Part shown: piece by piece, positions 54,848-63,362 of the stretch
How the letters are laid out: the number at the start of each line of letters is the position of its first letter
Numbering within the stretch: the first letter of the stretch is position 1
NCBI RefSeq assembly: GCF_900142715.1
Contig: NZ_FRBX01000004.1
Location: 372,001 to 436,000 of the forward strand
Reading direction: 5' to 3'
From: Flavobacterium pectinovorum
Lineage (GTDB): Bacteria > Bacteroidota > Bacteroidia > Flavobacteriales > Flavobacteriaceae
DNA length: 64,000 bases
Position numbers and translations under genes: made by a program
Notes under the pieces: model-generated
Seen by the model: the letters and a program-made list of their open reading frames with translations, nothing else
Told to the model about the DNA's origin: nothing
Database searches by the model: none

Positions 54848-55066
54848 ATGTTATTAGCAACGCAATTGGAAAGGGTGTTTATACTTAAAGATAAAGGACA
54901 CGATATTATATTGACCGATCCCGAACCACGTTGGAGCGTGGACGCAGTACTAAATTTTTATGCCAACAGGTATCCCATTTTGACAACCGCCAAAATATCT
55001 GCACCCGCCATCAAGGATGATGCAGTAGAATACCGATTTGAGAGCGTAATGGGCACAAAAGGTTAA
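54848..55066 (+). CDS. PRTRC system protein C
   Basis: A 72-residue protein: MLLATQLERVFILKDKGHDI, LTDPEPRWSVDAVLNFYANR. This matches the small ubiquitin-like-sized protein C of PRTRC cassettes, with the characteristic PEPRWSVD-type phrase. It lies between E and F as expected. In a cassette with a ThiF-type enzyme a ubiquitin-like partner is conceivable, but the C-terminal residues (GTKG) are only suggestive. Confidence 0.85.
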   Translation: MLLATQLERVFILKDKGHDIILTDPEPRWSVDAVLNFYANRYPILTTAKISAPAIKDDAVEYRFESVMGTKG

Positions 55067-55089
55067 ATTTAAATTTAAAGCAATGGACT

Positions 55090-55266
55090 ATGCACAAACA
55101 TATCATATCGGGAACAATCAAGCCACCCGAACAAACAAGACAAAGGCAGTTGTACCAACAGCTCAGCGAGTTTGCCCATTGGATGCAAAAACCCAAAGAT
55201 GCGGGCGAGGTTCAAAAAGACAAACGCAGGGCAGTACCTGTGGAAATGTTGCCAATGGTTTTCTAA
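55090..55266 (+). CDS. Small ORF between PRTRC C and F
   Basis: A 58-residue ORF (MHKHIISGTIKPPEQTRQRQ ... VPVEMLPMVF) read in a different frame from protein F. Its composition looks like a genuine helical, charged protein. The overlapping upstream part of the F frame has an odd Cys/Arg-rich composition instead. It starts 23 bases after the protein C stop. It is not recognised as a family. Confidence 0.55.
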   Translation: MHKHIISGTIKPPEQTRQRQLYQQLSEFAHWMQKPKDAGEVQKDKRRAVPVEMLPMVF

Positions 55267-55316
55267 AGACTTCGTTCCTGCCAAGACTGAAAGAAACTGA
55301 AACGGTACAGGCTTGT

Positions 55317-56258
55317 ATGGAAACAGCAAAAATTCAGAAGGACTTTTACAAGTCGCTGTCATTACTTGCAGAGCATTACAAGATAGAACCAATGCAAACC
55401 AACCAATTTGACTATCCTTACAATATGGCACTAGCTTTATGGGATATAGAGGAAAAGCTAAAGCAAAGTGTTCTGAATTGGCAGGAAATACGTTTAGTGC
55501 AGGACAGTAAGAAAACCTATTTCATCAGTGAGGAAAAATACAGCACAGGTACGACCCTGTATTATATACCTATTGAACCGCTGTATCAGATACTACACGA
55601 CCCCAAGCGCAAAAGAAATGCCCAACTGCTTATTTCCGTTTGCTCTTACCTGTATCATATTGCCGATATTCCTTATTTCAGACAGGAAGACAGCTACCTG
55701 TATTGGATGTATGAAATGCACAAAGAATGGGTGGAGCAGGACGATGAAACTGAAGAAAACGAAGCGTATAAACTTGAGTTTGAAAAAGCGGAATTTATAG
55801 GAAATAGCATAGAGCAAAAGATTTTTAACCCTATGAGCTTGCAGGTTTTCGGACAGCGTTTAGACACTTTTAAAAGAAGCGATGCATTCGACCACGAATG
55901 TTGGCTGACAGCTACTAATGCCTTTGCGCTGTTTACGGAATATCCAAAGGCAAGCATTTTCCGAAATGCTCCAATGCCTGAACAAGACCTCGATGATGAA
56001 GAGTGCGACAATGGAACCATTGGTATGGAAAAGTATATTTCATTTATATCACACACCAAAGGATGGCTGTACGAGAACCTTGCCGAGAGCATCAATAATG
56101 AGTTTAACGAGTACGCAGCAATGCAGGAACCGACCATCTGCAAACGTTTTGACAAAAAAAAGGTAGCGGAAAACACCCTTGATTTTGAGAACGGATTATT
56201 TGCCCTTTTGGACGATATGTGCAGTCTGCTCTACAACTTTAAAACCACAAGAAGATGA
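55317..56258 (+). CDS. PRTRC system protein F
   Basis: A 313-residue protein starting METAKIQKDFYKSLSLLAEH. The open frame extends back to 55083, but that extension overlaps the small ORF at 55090-55266 and looks non-coding, so the later ATG is chosen. The protein is rich in aromatic and acidic residues (ICSYLYHIADIPYFRQEDSY) with no catalytic motif I can assign. Its 3' end overlaps protein B by 4 bases (ATGA). Confidence 0.8.
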   Translation: METAKIQKDFYKSLSLLAEHYKIEPMQTNQFDYPYNMALALWDIEEKLKQSVLNWQEIRLVQDSKKTYFISEEKYSTGTTLYYIPIEPLYQILHDPKRKRNAQLLISVCSYLYHIADIPYFRQEDSYLYWMYEMHKEWVEQDDETEENEAYKLEFEKAEFIGNSIEQKIFNPMSLQVFGQRLDTFKRSDAFDHECWLTATNAFALFTEYPKASIFRNAPMPEQDLDDEECDNGTIGMEKYISFISHTKGWLYENLAESINNEFNEYAAMQEPTICKRFDKKKVAENTLDFENGLFALLDDMCSLLYNFKTTRR

Positions 56259-56980
56259 AAAAGACAACCGACATCACAGAAAATTTTGGTACGCTGTACC
56301 ATCCTAAATCCGCACTCGTTTTCTATGAAACCAAAGGAACAGACAGCGATGTGTATGTGGAGCATTTCGATATGGACAAGAACGGAACTCCTATTAATGC
56401 CCACCCACTCACAGAAAGGGAAGCAAAAGAATTGGCAAGGGCATTGGCAACAGAAAAGGACAACGACAAAGCCTTTTTAAAATCCAGCGGGATACTGCCG
56501 ACAAACATACTGCATATCAATCCCAATAAGGATAAAGGTGCGGTACTATGGTACACGAAAACACAGCTAAGGCAGATGTATTTCGTGGACAGTCTGGGCA
56601 TACCGAGCGGAAAGGCTCACGTACCTGCAATGCTGTGGCTGGCAAGCAAAAAAAGTCTTACCGTATTTGCCTTGGCAAGCGACAGAAGACCGACAGAGAA
56701 AACAGCTTTGCATTATGCACCTTTCTTCAACATTTACGAAAAGGGCAATGTCTGCATGGGAACAGTGGATATTGATATTAAAAATTCGGCTTCGGTCGAG
56801 GAATTTACCCGAGCGTGGGAACACTATTTTTTTAATTCCTATTTCAGCCATTCATTATGCGAAAACCTGACAAGAAAAAACATTGTAAACCTTTGGAAAG
56901 ACCTTATCCAAACAGGAAACCCTTTTCCTAAAGAAGTATTGAAAAAAAACAGCAAAACCCTTAAAAATCTACTCAGATGA
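56255..56980 (+). CDS. PRTRC system protein B
   Basis: A 241-residue protein. GTLYHPKSALVFYETKG near the start and FFNIYEKGNVCMGTVDIDI in the middle are typical of PRTRC protein B. VLWYTKTQLRQMYFVDSLGI with VPAMLWLASKKSLTVFAL forms the core. It overlaps both F and ThiF by 4 bases, so the three are translationally coupled. Confidence 0.87.
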   Translation: MKKTTDITENFGTLYHPKSALVFYETKGTDSDVYVEHFDMDKNGTPINAHPLTEREAKELARALATEKDNDKAFLKSSGILPTNILHINPNKDKGAVLWYTKTQLRQMYFVDSLGIPSGKAHVPAMLWLASKKSLTVFALASDRRPTEKTALHYAPFFNIYEKGNVCMGTVDIDIKNSASVEEFTRAWEHYFFNSYFSHSLCENLTRKNIVNLWKDLIQTGNPFPKEVLKKNSKTLKNLLR

Positions 56981-57783
56981 ATACCGAGAAAACAAAAATA
57001 CATTTTACGGATAACTGCCTGATAAATCCTACCAACCCTATTACCGTAAACGTAATCGGTGCAGGCGGTACGGGGTCAAAAGTACTGACTGCCTTAATGG
57101 AAATGAACCACAGCCTGGTTGAACTGGGACACGCAGGATTATCGGTTCGCCTTTGGGATGACGATGTCATCACAAGTGCCAATTTGGGCAGACAGCGTTT
57201 TGCAGGGTGCGAGGTCGGATTGTACAAATCCGTTGCCCTGATAAACCGAGCCAACCGATTTATGGGAACGTATTGGAAAGCGGAAACCCATAAATTTGAA
57301 AAGGATTCTTTGGGAAGACTGCCCCATAATGTACAGGCAACTATCTATATAACCTGCGTAGACAATGTGCAGGCGAGATTTGGCGTTGCCGAAATACTGA
57401 AAGAATTAACTAACCGCAGAAATCATAGAGATACACCCAAATATTGGTTGGACTTTGGCAACAGCCAGCATACAGGACAGGTTATACTGTCCACTATTGG
57501 AGATATTAAGCAACCCAACTCTGAAAAGTATGAAACGGTGGCAAACCTGCCATTTGTTACTGAAGAATTTGGGGAATTGCTACTACAGTCCGAAGAACAG
57601 GACGATACTCCGAGCTGTTCCTTATCCGAAGCCTTGGAAAAACAGGAATTGTTTATCAATTCTGCCTTGGCACAAATGGGATGTTCGCTGTTGTGGAGTT
57701 TGTTCCGCTACGGCATGACCGAGTACAGGGGTTTTTTCCTTAATCTTGGAAACTTTCAGTCACAGCCCGTAAAAGTCGCATGA
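56977..57783 (+). CDS. PRTRC system ThiF family protein (E1-like adenylyltransferase)
   Basis: A 268-residue ThiF/E1-like protein. The nucleotide-binding motif is VIGAGGTGSKVLTALMEMNH. LWDDDVITSANLGRQRF carries the Asp/Asn/Arg residues that bind ATP in this fold. No CxxC zinc pairs are seen. Such enzymes adenylate the C-terminus of a ubiquitin-like partner, but no such partner has been proven for PRTRC. It is the last gene of the cassette, followed by three hairpins. Confidence 0.9.
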   Translation: MNTEKTKIHFTDNCLINPTNPITVNVIGAGGTGSKVLTALMEMNHSLVELGHAGLSVRLWDDDVITSANLGRQRFAGCEVGLYKSVALINRANRFMGTYWKAETHKFEKDSLGRLPHNVQATIYITCVDNVQARFGVAEILKELTNRRNHRDTPKYWLDFGNSQHTGQVILSTIGDIKQPNSEKYETVANLPFVTEEFGELLLQSEEQDDTPSCSLSEALEKQELFINSALAQMGCSLLWSLFRYGMTEYRGFFLNLGNFQSQPVKVA

Positions 57784-57798
57784 TCCGAAAATCGGGCG

Positions 57799-57933
57799 GC
57801 AAAAAGACACTCCCTCCCAAAGGGCGGGACAGTCTTTTTGCGTTTAGCGGTGCAGCCACTTTGATAAAAATGCACAATGCGCCATTTTATCAAACAGGCT
57901 GCGAAATTTAATAAGGGATATGCAGTATCCCTT
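57799..57933. repeat. Cluster of three hairpins after the PRTRC cassette
   Basis: Hairpin 1: GCAAAAAGAC/GTCTTTTTGC (57799-57841). Hairpin 2: GCAGCC/GGCTGC with inner TTTGATAAAA/TTTTATCAAA (57852-57902). Hairpin 3: AAGGGATA/TATCCCTT (57913-57933) with a following T-run, a good intrinsic terminator. The second is not followed by a T-run and resembles a recognition site more than a terminator. The space 57,784-58,117 has no gene. Confidence 0.65.
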
Positions 57934-58084
57934 TTGTTATTTTAGATGACTTCTTTTCTTTCAATAAAAGCGTCCAAAGAAAAGAAAGCAAAAGAACGTC
58001 TCTTGATCATATTTCGGAGAGTGATGAGACAATTGAGTGGAATGGCTAATTGTTTTAAATCAATGCTATTTATTCAAATTTTAA

Positions 58085-58092
58085 TAATTTTG
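58085..58092 (+). promoter_or_regulatory. Candidate -7 box for the ATP-grasp gene
   Basis: TAATTTTG fits TAnnTTTG, 25 bases before the ATG at 58118. Confidence 0.4.
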
Positions 58093-58117
58093 TTTCGAAT
58101 CCTCAAATAATATTATA

Positions 58118-59227
58118 ATGTCAAAAGTTTATCTAGTAAAATCTAAGCAATCAGAATCAGGAACAATTGAAACCTTGCCCAAATTTGAATGGATTCAAAT
58201 TATAGAAGATACAGGCCCAGAATTGAAATCAATTCTTGAAAGAAATGAAAAAGTTGCAATCATTTCCGAATCATCCATTGCCAATGTATTATCTAGTTTA
58301 GAGCAGAGCAACCCGAAAAGAAGGGCAATTGAGTTATTTAAAGACAAATTCCTTTTTCGTAAACTTATAAAAGACGAAGAATTTAAGGTAAAAGAAGTTG
58401 CGTTTCGAGATATTTCCAAACTTCAAGTTAAAAATAAGTCCGTGCTAAAACCATTAAAAGGTTGTTTCGGGACTGCGGTTAAAATCGTTGATGAATCCAC
58501 CAATTTTGAAAAACTTGAGAAAGAAATTCAAAACGAAATAGAGAAAAACGGAAGTATCTTTTCGGAAAATGTATTGACATCAAATGAATTTATAATTGAA
58601 GATTTCATTGAAGGTGAAGAATATGCCGTCGATATGTTTTACAACAGTGAGGGGAAGCCTTGCATTGTCAATATTTATCATCACCCGCTTCCCAAGCACG
58701 AACACTACCTGCATATGATTTATTATTCGTCCATGAAGACATTTGATGAAATCTATCCATTGGCAAAATTATTTTTTGAGCGGTTGAATGAAAAAATAAG
58801 CGTAACTGACTTTCCGATGCATTGCGAATTTAAGCTCATAGGAAACAAATTGATTCCGATAGAAATCAATGCAATGAGATTTGGAGGAATGGGTTTGGGA
58901 AATCTGGCATACCATTCATTTGGAGTTAACCCATACCGGTTTTTTTTGGAAGGTAGAGAGCCAAATTGGACAGAAGTTTTTAAAAATTTGGATGATGATT
59001 TGCGTTTCGTTTATTTCATCGCCTACAATTCATTTTCGAAGGATATAAGAACAAATTTCCCTAAAATACAGAAATTAAGAGATGAATTTACCGAAATCAA
59101 ATTTGAACAATTGTTTGATTATCAGAAGCAGCTCGCATTTGGCGTTTTCTGTTTGCAAGAGAACCAAGAAAATTTAAACAGATTGCTGCAGATTAATTTT
59201 GATGATTTTTTTGAGCCCATAATATGA
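58118..59227 (+). CDS. ATP-grasp domain-containing protein
   Basis: A 369-residue ATP-grasp ligase-type protein. The central ATP-binding Lys region is KSVLKPLKGCFGTAVKIVD, followed by EFIIEDFIEGEEYAVDMFYN. The metal-binding segment is FKLIGNKLIPIEINAMRFGG. These enzymes join a carboxylate to an amine or thiol through an acyl phosphate. It is the only clearly A+T-rich gene in the element backbone and has its own promoter-like box and terminator, so it is probable cargo. No partner gene is adjacent; substrate unknown. Confidence 0.87.
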   Translation: MSKVYLVKSKQSESGTIETLPKFEWIQIIEDTGPELKSILERNEKVAIISESSIANVLSSLEQSNPKRRAIELFKDKFLFRKLIKDEEFKVKEVAFRDISKLQVKNKSVLKPLKGCFGTAVKIVDESTNFEKLEKEIQNEIEKNGSIFSENVLTSNEFIIEDFIEGEEYAVDMFYNSEGKPCIVNIYHHPLPKHEHYLHMIYYSSMKTFDEIYPLAKLFFERLNEKISVTDFPMHCEFKLIGNKLIPIEINAMRFGGMGLGNLAYHSFGVNPYRFFLEGREPNWTEVFKNLDDDLRFVYFIAYNSFSKDIRTNFPKIQKLRDEFTEIKFEQLFDYQKQLAFGVFCLQENQENLNRLLQINFDDFFEPII

Positions 59228-59294
59228 TGAGCAAGAATTTTATTTAGACACATAGGTTAGACAAAAAAATTTTGTGCCGAAATCCAATAAATGC

Positions 59295-59319
59295 AAAACC
59301 GACCATTGAAGTCGGTTTT
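59295..59319. terminator. Bidirectional intrinsic terminator
   Basis: AAAACCGAC pairs with GTCGGTTTT around a 7-base loop, between the convergent ATP-grasp and traQ-like genes. Confidence 0.85.
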
Positions 59320-59340
59320 GTATTTATTCTGGTAAGTTAT

Positions 59341-59790
59341 TTAATCACTACTATTAAACTCAAAGCTCAATTTCTTTTCGTTCCCGAAGCTATCCGAAAT
59401 CCAAACATCAAAGGATTGTGATACGGTAGATGTTGAAGTGTAATACAACCGAAACTGCTCTGTCGGTAACGGATATAAATCATTCGGCAGGTATGGCGGT
59501 TCATTGTAGTATTGCAACGTTCCCTGTCCGTCAAACTGAAAGTAGCGGAGAAAATACTGTGTGTTGCTGTAATTACCCGTACGCTGTATGGTAATGCGTA
59601 TTTCTACCGTTTGCCCGTTGGCTACATCTTTGGGTACTGGCATCACGTTTACCTCGAAAGGAAAATCGTTCTGTATTTCGAGTTCATCATCTTTGCTACA
59701 AGATACCAAAGAAACCGAAGCTGTTAGGATTGCCAGCATTACATATATCGGCACTAATCCTATTCTGAATTTATTAAATATTGCTATCAT
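59341..59790 (-). CDS. traQ: DUF3872 conjugative transposon protein, TraQ-like
   Basis: A 149-residue lipoprotein. The signal region ends in LVSCSKDD, with a lipobox Cys. The DUF3872-like domain includes DFPFEVNVMPVPKDVANGQT, EIRITIQRTGNYSNTQYFLR and a C-terminal FDVWISDSFGNEKKLSFEFN. It is the last gene of the minus-strand transfer operon, 11 bases after traO. No DNA-primase-like traP lies between. Confidence 0.85.
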   Translation of the reverse strand: MIAIFNKFRIGLVPIYVMLAILTASVSLVSCSKDDELEIQNDFPFEVNVMPVPKDVANGQTVEIRITIQRTGNYSNTQYFLRYFQFDGQGTLQYYNEPPYLPNDLYPLPTEQFRLYYTSTSTVSQSFDVWISDSFGNEKKLSFEFNSSD

Positions 59791-59801
59791 TATTTTAAGT
59801 T

Positions 59802-60362
59802 TTAAAAATTAAACCTTAATCCCACACCTGCTGACGGTTGGAACTGTTGTAAATCTGTACCCCAAAGCACTTTTGTACGTCCTTGCAGGACAAGTACAAA
59901 ACGGTCAGACAGGTATGTTTCAAAAGTCAGCCGTCCGCCGGCTCCGTAAATGAAATTGTCCTCGCTAACTATTTTCGCCCCGTCAAATAACAACGCTTCG
60001 CCGCGATTAATACTTTCATACCCAACTAAACCTGTTATAGCTGCATTGAATGTAATGTTTTTACAAGCATCACCCAGCAGGAAGAAACTGTACCCGCCCT
60101 CTGCTGTATAAGTCTCCTGCGGAATGCGGAGGTCTTTGTATTGATAATATTGGTGTGCATATTCCAACATCCAAAGCTGGTAATTCCCGTTTTTACCATT
60201 TACGGTCATGGCCGTATTAATGTAATAATCATTGCCGATTTTGTCATCGGATAATACGCCTGCATTTACTTCCAGTCCTTTTTGTCCAGGCAGCATACGT
60301 TGTGCCTGCGCAATTGTGATACTCGTCAAAACGAGCATTACTGTAGAGATATACTTTTTCAT
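59802..60362 (-). CDS. traO: Conjugal transfer protein TraO
   Basis: A 186-residue protein with signal peptide (STVMLVLTSITIAQAQ). PGQKGLEVNAGVLSDDKIGN and the C-terminal DRFVLVLQGRTKVLWGTDLQ, ending in FNF, are typical of TraO, which probably forms part of the outer-membrane side of the mating apparatus. It lies 21 bases after traN. Confidence 0.9.
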   Translation of the reverse strand: MKKYISTVMLVLTSITIAQAQRMLPGQKGLEVNAGVLSDDKIGNDYYINTAMTVNGKNGNYQLWMLEYAHQYYQYKDLRIPQETYTAEGGYSFFLLGDACKNITFNAAITGLVGYESINRGEALLFDGAKIVSEDNFIYGAGGRLTFETYLSDRFVLVLQGRTKVLWGTDLQQFQPSAGVGLRFNF

Positions 60363-60383
60363 TTTCTATTGCTTAATGGATTA

Positions 60384-61277
60384 CTAAAACTTCAGATGCA
60401 TGCCGCTAATTAATCGGGCTTTTATCAAATCCGAATTTTCTACCTGAAGCGTCTGGTGCCTTCCGCCGTTCTTCTCAAAAATCTCAATCAGCAATACCTT
60501 ATCATCGGCAATGGTAAATTGGTCCAAAAGGAATACGTTTTGTTCGACTTCTTTACCGCCAATCACACCCAGTGGCTTGTAACTGCGAAGCGGCAGCATC
60601 GGCCTTTCCTGTATCACGGTGCGTTTGGCTATTTTCTTATCTACCACCTTGAAGTTTATAAATTCAATCTGGAAAGGAACGTTTGTACGATTTTCCAGTT
60701 CGCTATGGAAATAATATTTACCGTTATGGATATAAATTCCTTTGATAACAAACTGAATGCCGAAACTTTTCGCCCCAATATGTTTTACAAAACGTTTGTC
60801 CTTTTTATAGATTGTTTCCAGTATCAAACCTGCCAGAGATGGCGAATTGTTTCCCAGTTCTTCAAATAGCACATCTTGTCCGGCGGATCTGTCCACCGCC
60901 TTTTGCATTGCCATAAGGTTGTAACTCAATGTTGATGGGCAGGCACTATAATAGGCGTCGAAGCTGTAAAAACGTCCATCATCGGTAATCACCGAAAAAT
61001 TGGTTTCAGGCTCAAAGTCCTTTACCGACGCTTTTACGCGCAGCACATTTTCTGCGTCTTCTACTTTTCCTGCAATTAAGTACTCGCTACCCAGATCTAC
61101 GTAACGTATGGCGCTTGGGAAAATCAGGTGAGAAGTCTTGTCGTATGTAACCTGCATTTCGTACGATTCTATCCTGCCCAGGGCAAGCGAAGTTTTTGCA
61201 GTTTGCTGCGCAAAAGAGGCAGCGGCAGAACCAATCAGAAGGGCAGCCGCCCAAAAGGTTTTTAAATAATTTTTCAT
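60384..61277 (-). CDS. traN: Conjugative transposon protein TraN
   Basis: A 297-residue exported protein (signal WAAALLIGSAAASFAQ). The conserved segment LIFPSAIRYVDLGSEYLIAG near residue 50 and ETNFSVITDDGRFYSFDAYY are the TraN/VirB9-like hallmarks. It is a periplasmic component of the type IV secretion channel. It lies 22 bases after traM. Confidence 0.93.
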   Translation of the reverse strand: MKNYLKTFWAAALLIGSAAASFAQQTAKTSLALGRIESYEMQVTYDKTSHLIFPSAIRYVDLGSEYLIAGKVEDAENVLRVKASVKDFEPETNFSVITDDGRFYSFDAYYSACPSTLSYNLMAMQKAVDRSAGQDVLFEELGNNSPSLAGLILETIYKKDKRFVKHIGAKSFGIQFVIKGIYIHNGKYYFHSELENRTNVPFQIEFINFKVVDKKIAKRTVIQERPMLPLRSYKPLGVIGGKEVEQNVFLLDQFTIADDKVLLIEIFEKNGGRHQTLQVENSDLIKARLISGMHLKF

Positions 61278-61299
61278 TGTAATTTATTTTAGTTTACTT

Positions 61300-62622
61300 T
61301 TATTTTTTAGAGACAAGAAATACTTGGTACCCGGCTTTCAGGGTAACTTTTGGCGTTTTTACTTTTTTGGAGAAATAGCCTGAAATGCCCTGTACAACAC
61401 CTCTGCTCAAATCTGCGGCAGCCTGCTGTCCTGCTGATTGGGTCAGCATCAGGCTCGTTCCCGAAGTTTGGCTCATGTTGCCTGCCATCTCAGTAAGGGC
61501 ATTCATTTCAGGAGAATACGGTACGTACAAGCCCTGCTGGCCGTCAAGGTCATAAATGGTGATGTCTACCGGGATAATATTACCGTCCAGTTCTATGGAA
61601 GTAATTTTCATCTGCAAGCGACCGCTCTGGAATTTAGCAATTGCCGTTAAGAGCGTTCCCTGCGGGATGGTGCGGTTAGGGGTTTGGGCAGGTTCCAATA
61701 AGCGCAGGCGCACGCCGCTTTCCCCAATAATGGTTTGTGTTTCCTGGATGCAGGCTTTTACACTGTTTTTGGGCTGTTCAGACTGCTGTACAGATCCCGG
61801 AGTATAAAAATTCCTGTTTTTATTTGCGCTCCAATCCGCTAAAAAAGCACTATCTGAAGGCTCTCTGTACAAAGCCGAAATGGCTTTTTTCCCTGCAGGA
61901 GCGAATGGCACAAAATATTCCTTCTGCGTACCGGTAGAAGCTGTACTGCCCTTGTTTGCGGAGGCTTCACCCGTATTTGTGCCTGTCGGAAGATATTTTG
62001 CCGCCATCTGATAGGACTTTTCCATAAGTGCAAGCTGGTCATCTACAGTCACGCTTTTTGGAACATCTTTATCATCGAGCTTGTCCTTCAGGTCATCGAG
62101 CTGTCTGCGCAGCTCGCGGGTTTCACTATTTTCATCCTTATAAAAGGAGCCAAGTGCAGTTTGATTATTACGATAACTGTTTAATGCCGGATTACCGGAT
62201 CTTACCGGATTATTACCGTAGCCGTTGCCATGATCTTCCTGGTCAGCGAGTGTATCCTGATTGTCTTTAGGTGAACTGTCCTCATTCCAGTAATCGGAAA
62301 GCGTGGTCAGTGCATTACGTTTTTCCTGGTCTTCCTGTTCCAGCATTTCCTGCTCATATGCTTTCTGTTTGTCTTCCTGCATCCCGGCTTCGCTGGCCTG
62401 AGGGACGGCATCGTTCAGCCCGATATTTTCGATTGCCGCCTTGTCTGAAGACGGTTTAAATATCAGGTACATACATCCGAGAAATACGATTCCCATGAGT
62501 ATGAATATTACCGGTTTTTTTAGCCGCTCTTTGCTGCTCTTTTTATCATCAGCCAAATTGGATGCGCTGGATTGGCCAGCTTCTTCAACCAGAACGCTGA
62601 CCCTTTTTTCATTTTCTTTCAT
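61300..62622 (-). CDS. traM: Conjugative transposon protein TraM
   Basis: A 440-residue VirB10-like protein. A cytoplasmic N-terminus leads to one membrane helix (FILMGIVFLGCMYLIF, about residues 39-55). A long acidic, Gln/Asn-rich periplasmic linker with a coiled coil near 165-185 follows, then the conserved C-terminal domain with IPQGTLLTAIAKFQSGRLQM and TIYDLDGQQGLYVPYSPEMN. It overlaps the upstream gene by 14 bases. Confidence 0.93.
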   Translation of the reverse strand: MKENEKRVSVLVEEAGQSSASNLADDKKSSKERLKKPVIFILMGIVFLGCMYLIFKPSSDKAAIENIGLNDAVPQASEAGMQEDKQKAYEQEMLEQEDQEKRNALTTLSDYWNEDSSPKDNQDTLADQEDHGNGYGNNPVRSGNPALNSYRNNQTALGSFYKDENSETRELRRQLDDLKDKLDDKDVPKSVTVDDQLALMEKSYQMAAKYLPTGTNTGEASANKGSTASTGTQKEYFVPFAPAGKKAISALYREPSDSAFLADWSANKNRNFYTPGSVQQSEQPKNSVKACIQETQTIIGESGVRLRLLEPAQTPNRTIPQGTLLTAIAKFQSGRLQMKITSIELDGNIIPVDITIYDLDGQQGLYVPYSPEMNALTEMAGNMSQTSGTSLMLTQSAGQQAAADLSRGVVQGISGYFSKKVKTPKVTLKAGYQVFLVSKK

Positions 62623-62893
62623 AAATCTTTTCTTTTAATTTTGTTGATAAAGTGTCGAGTTGCAAGCCACGACTTTCTTTTTTACCGGCAGGCTTGTCAA
62701 TATGCTCGATGACCAACCTGTTATCAGATTTTGCCATGTCGTAACAAACCTTTACAATAACTGCTACGGTAAGCAGCAGGTACACTAAAAAAAGGCAGAG
62801 CGTATATCTCCGCTGTCTTTCTAAGGACAAGGCCCGCCAGCCTTTATCCTGCTTTTCAAACCACTTTTCTATATTTATTCTTATTGTTTTCAT
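62609..62893 (-). CDS. traL: DUF3989-type transfer protein, TraL-like
   Basis: About 94 residues with one membrane helix (TLCLFLVYLLLTVAVIVKV). The N-terminal MKTIRINIEKWFEKQDKGWR and ALSLERQRRYTL match DUF3989/TraL proteins between traK and traM. The ATG at 62893 is preferred. A GTG at 62917 that overlaps the upstream stop is the alternative and would add eight residues. Confidence 0.82.
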   Translation of the reverse strand: MKTIRINIEKWFEKQDKGWRALSLERQRRYTLCLFLVYLLLTVAVIVKVCYDMAKSDNRLVIEHIDKPAGKKESRGLQLDTLSTKLKEKIYERK

Positions 62894-62913
62894 ACGGTAA
62901 GGATTACATTTTT

Positions 62914-63351
62914 TCACATTCTAAAACCTCTTTTTCGCGGAGCAATCTCAACATTGGGTTTTTCTGATACTTGGGCAATTGCCTCCCTTATTGTCGGAAC
63001 CGAACTTGCGGTAAGGTTTGTGAGTTTAGACTGCTTTAATAATTGCCCGTAGCGGTCTGTTCTTCTTATATGCATTTCTGTATCCCCTAAATCGAATTTC
63101 CCATTCTCGTACCTTAACCGCATATGGCAGTCCACCTTTGGCTTGTCTTCGCCATTCCATTCGAGGTAGGTAGATAAATGCAGGTAATTTGGTAATCTTG
63201 GAGCATCAGTACCATTTTCCCAAGCCTGTAAAAACCCGCTAATGCTGTCCTTTAGATTGTCTGGACAACAGCCCTCAGTGTGGAAATACCCGTCATATCC
63301 CTTTTCTGTAAGTGTTTCTGCAAATGCATCTAAATCAAGTAACAGTTTCAT
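62914..63351 (-). CDS. Hypothetical protein within the tra operon
   Basis: A 145-residue soluble protein, not recognised. It has an N-terminal helix with Asp/Glu (MKLLLDLDAFAETLTEKGYD), a possible Cys pair (EGCCPDNLKD) and a basic C-terminus (PRKRGFRM). It lies between traK and the traL-like gene, 11 bases after traK, where the canonical CTnDOT order has none. Its frame, spacing and composition support a real gene. Confidence 0.7.
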   Translation of the reverse strand: MKLLLDLDAFAETLTEKGYDGYFHTEGCCPDNLKDSISGFLQAWENGTDAPRLPNYLHLSTYLEWNGEDKPKVDCHMRLRYENGKFDLGDTEMHIRRTDRYGQLLKQSKLTNLTASSVPTIREAIAQVSEKPNVEIAPRKRGFRM

Positions 63352-63362
63352 GTCCCGTAATT

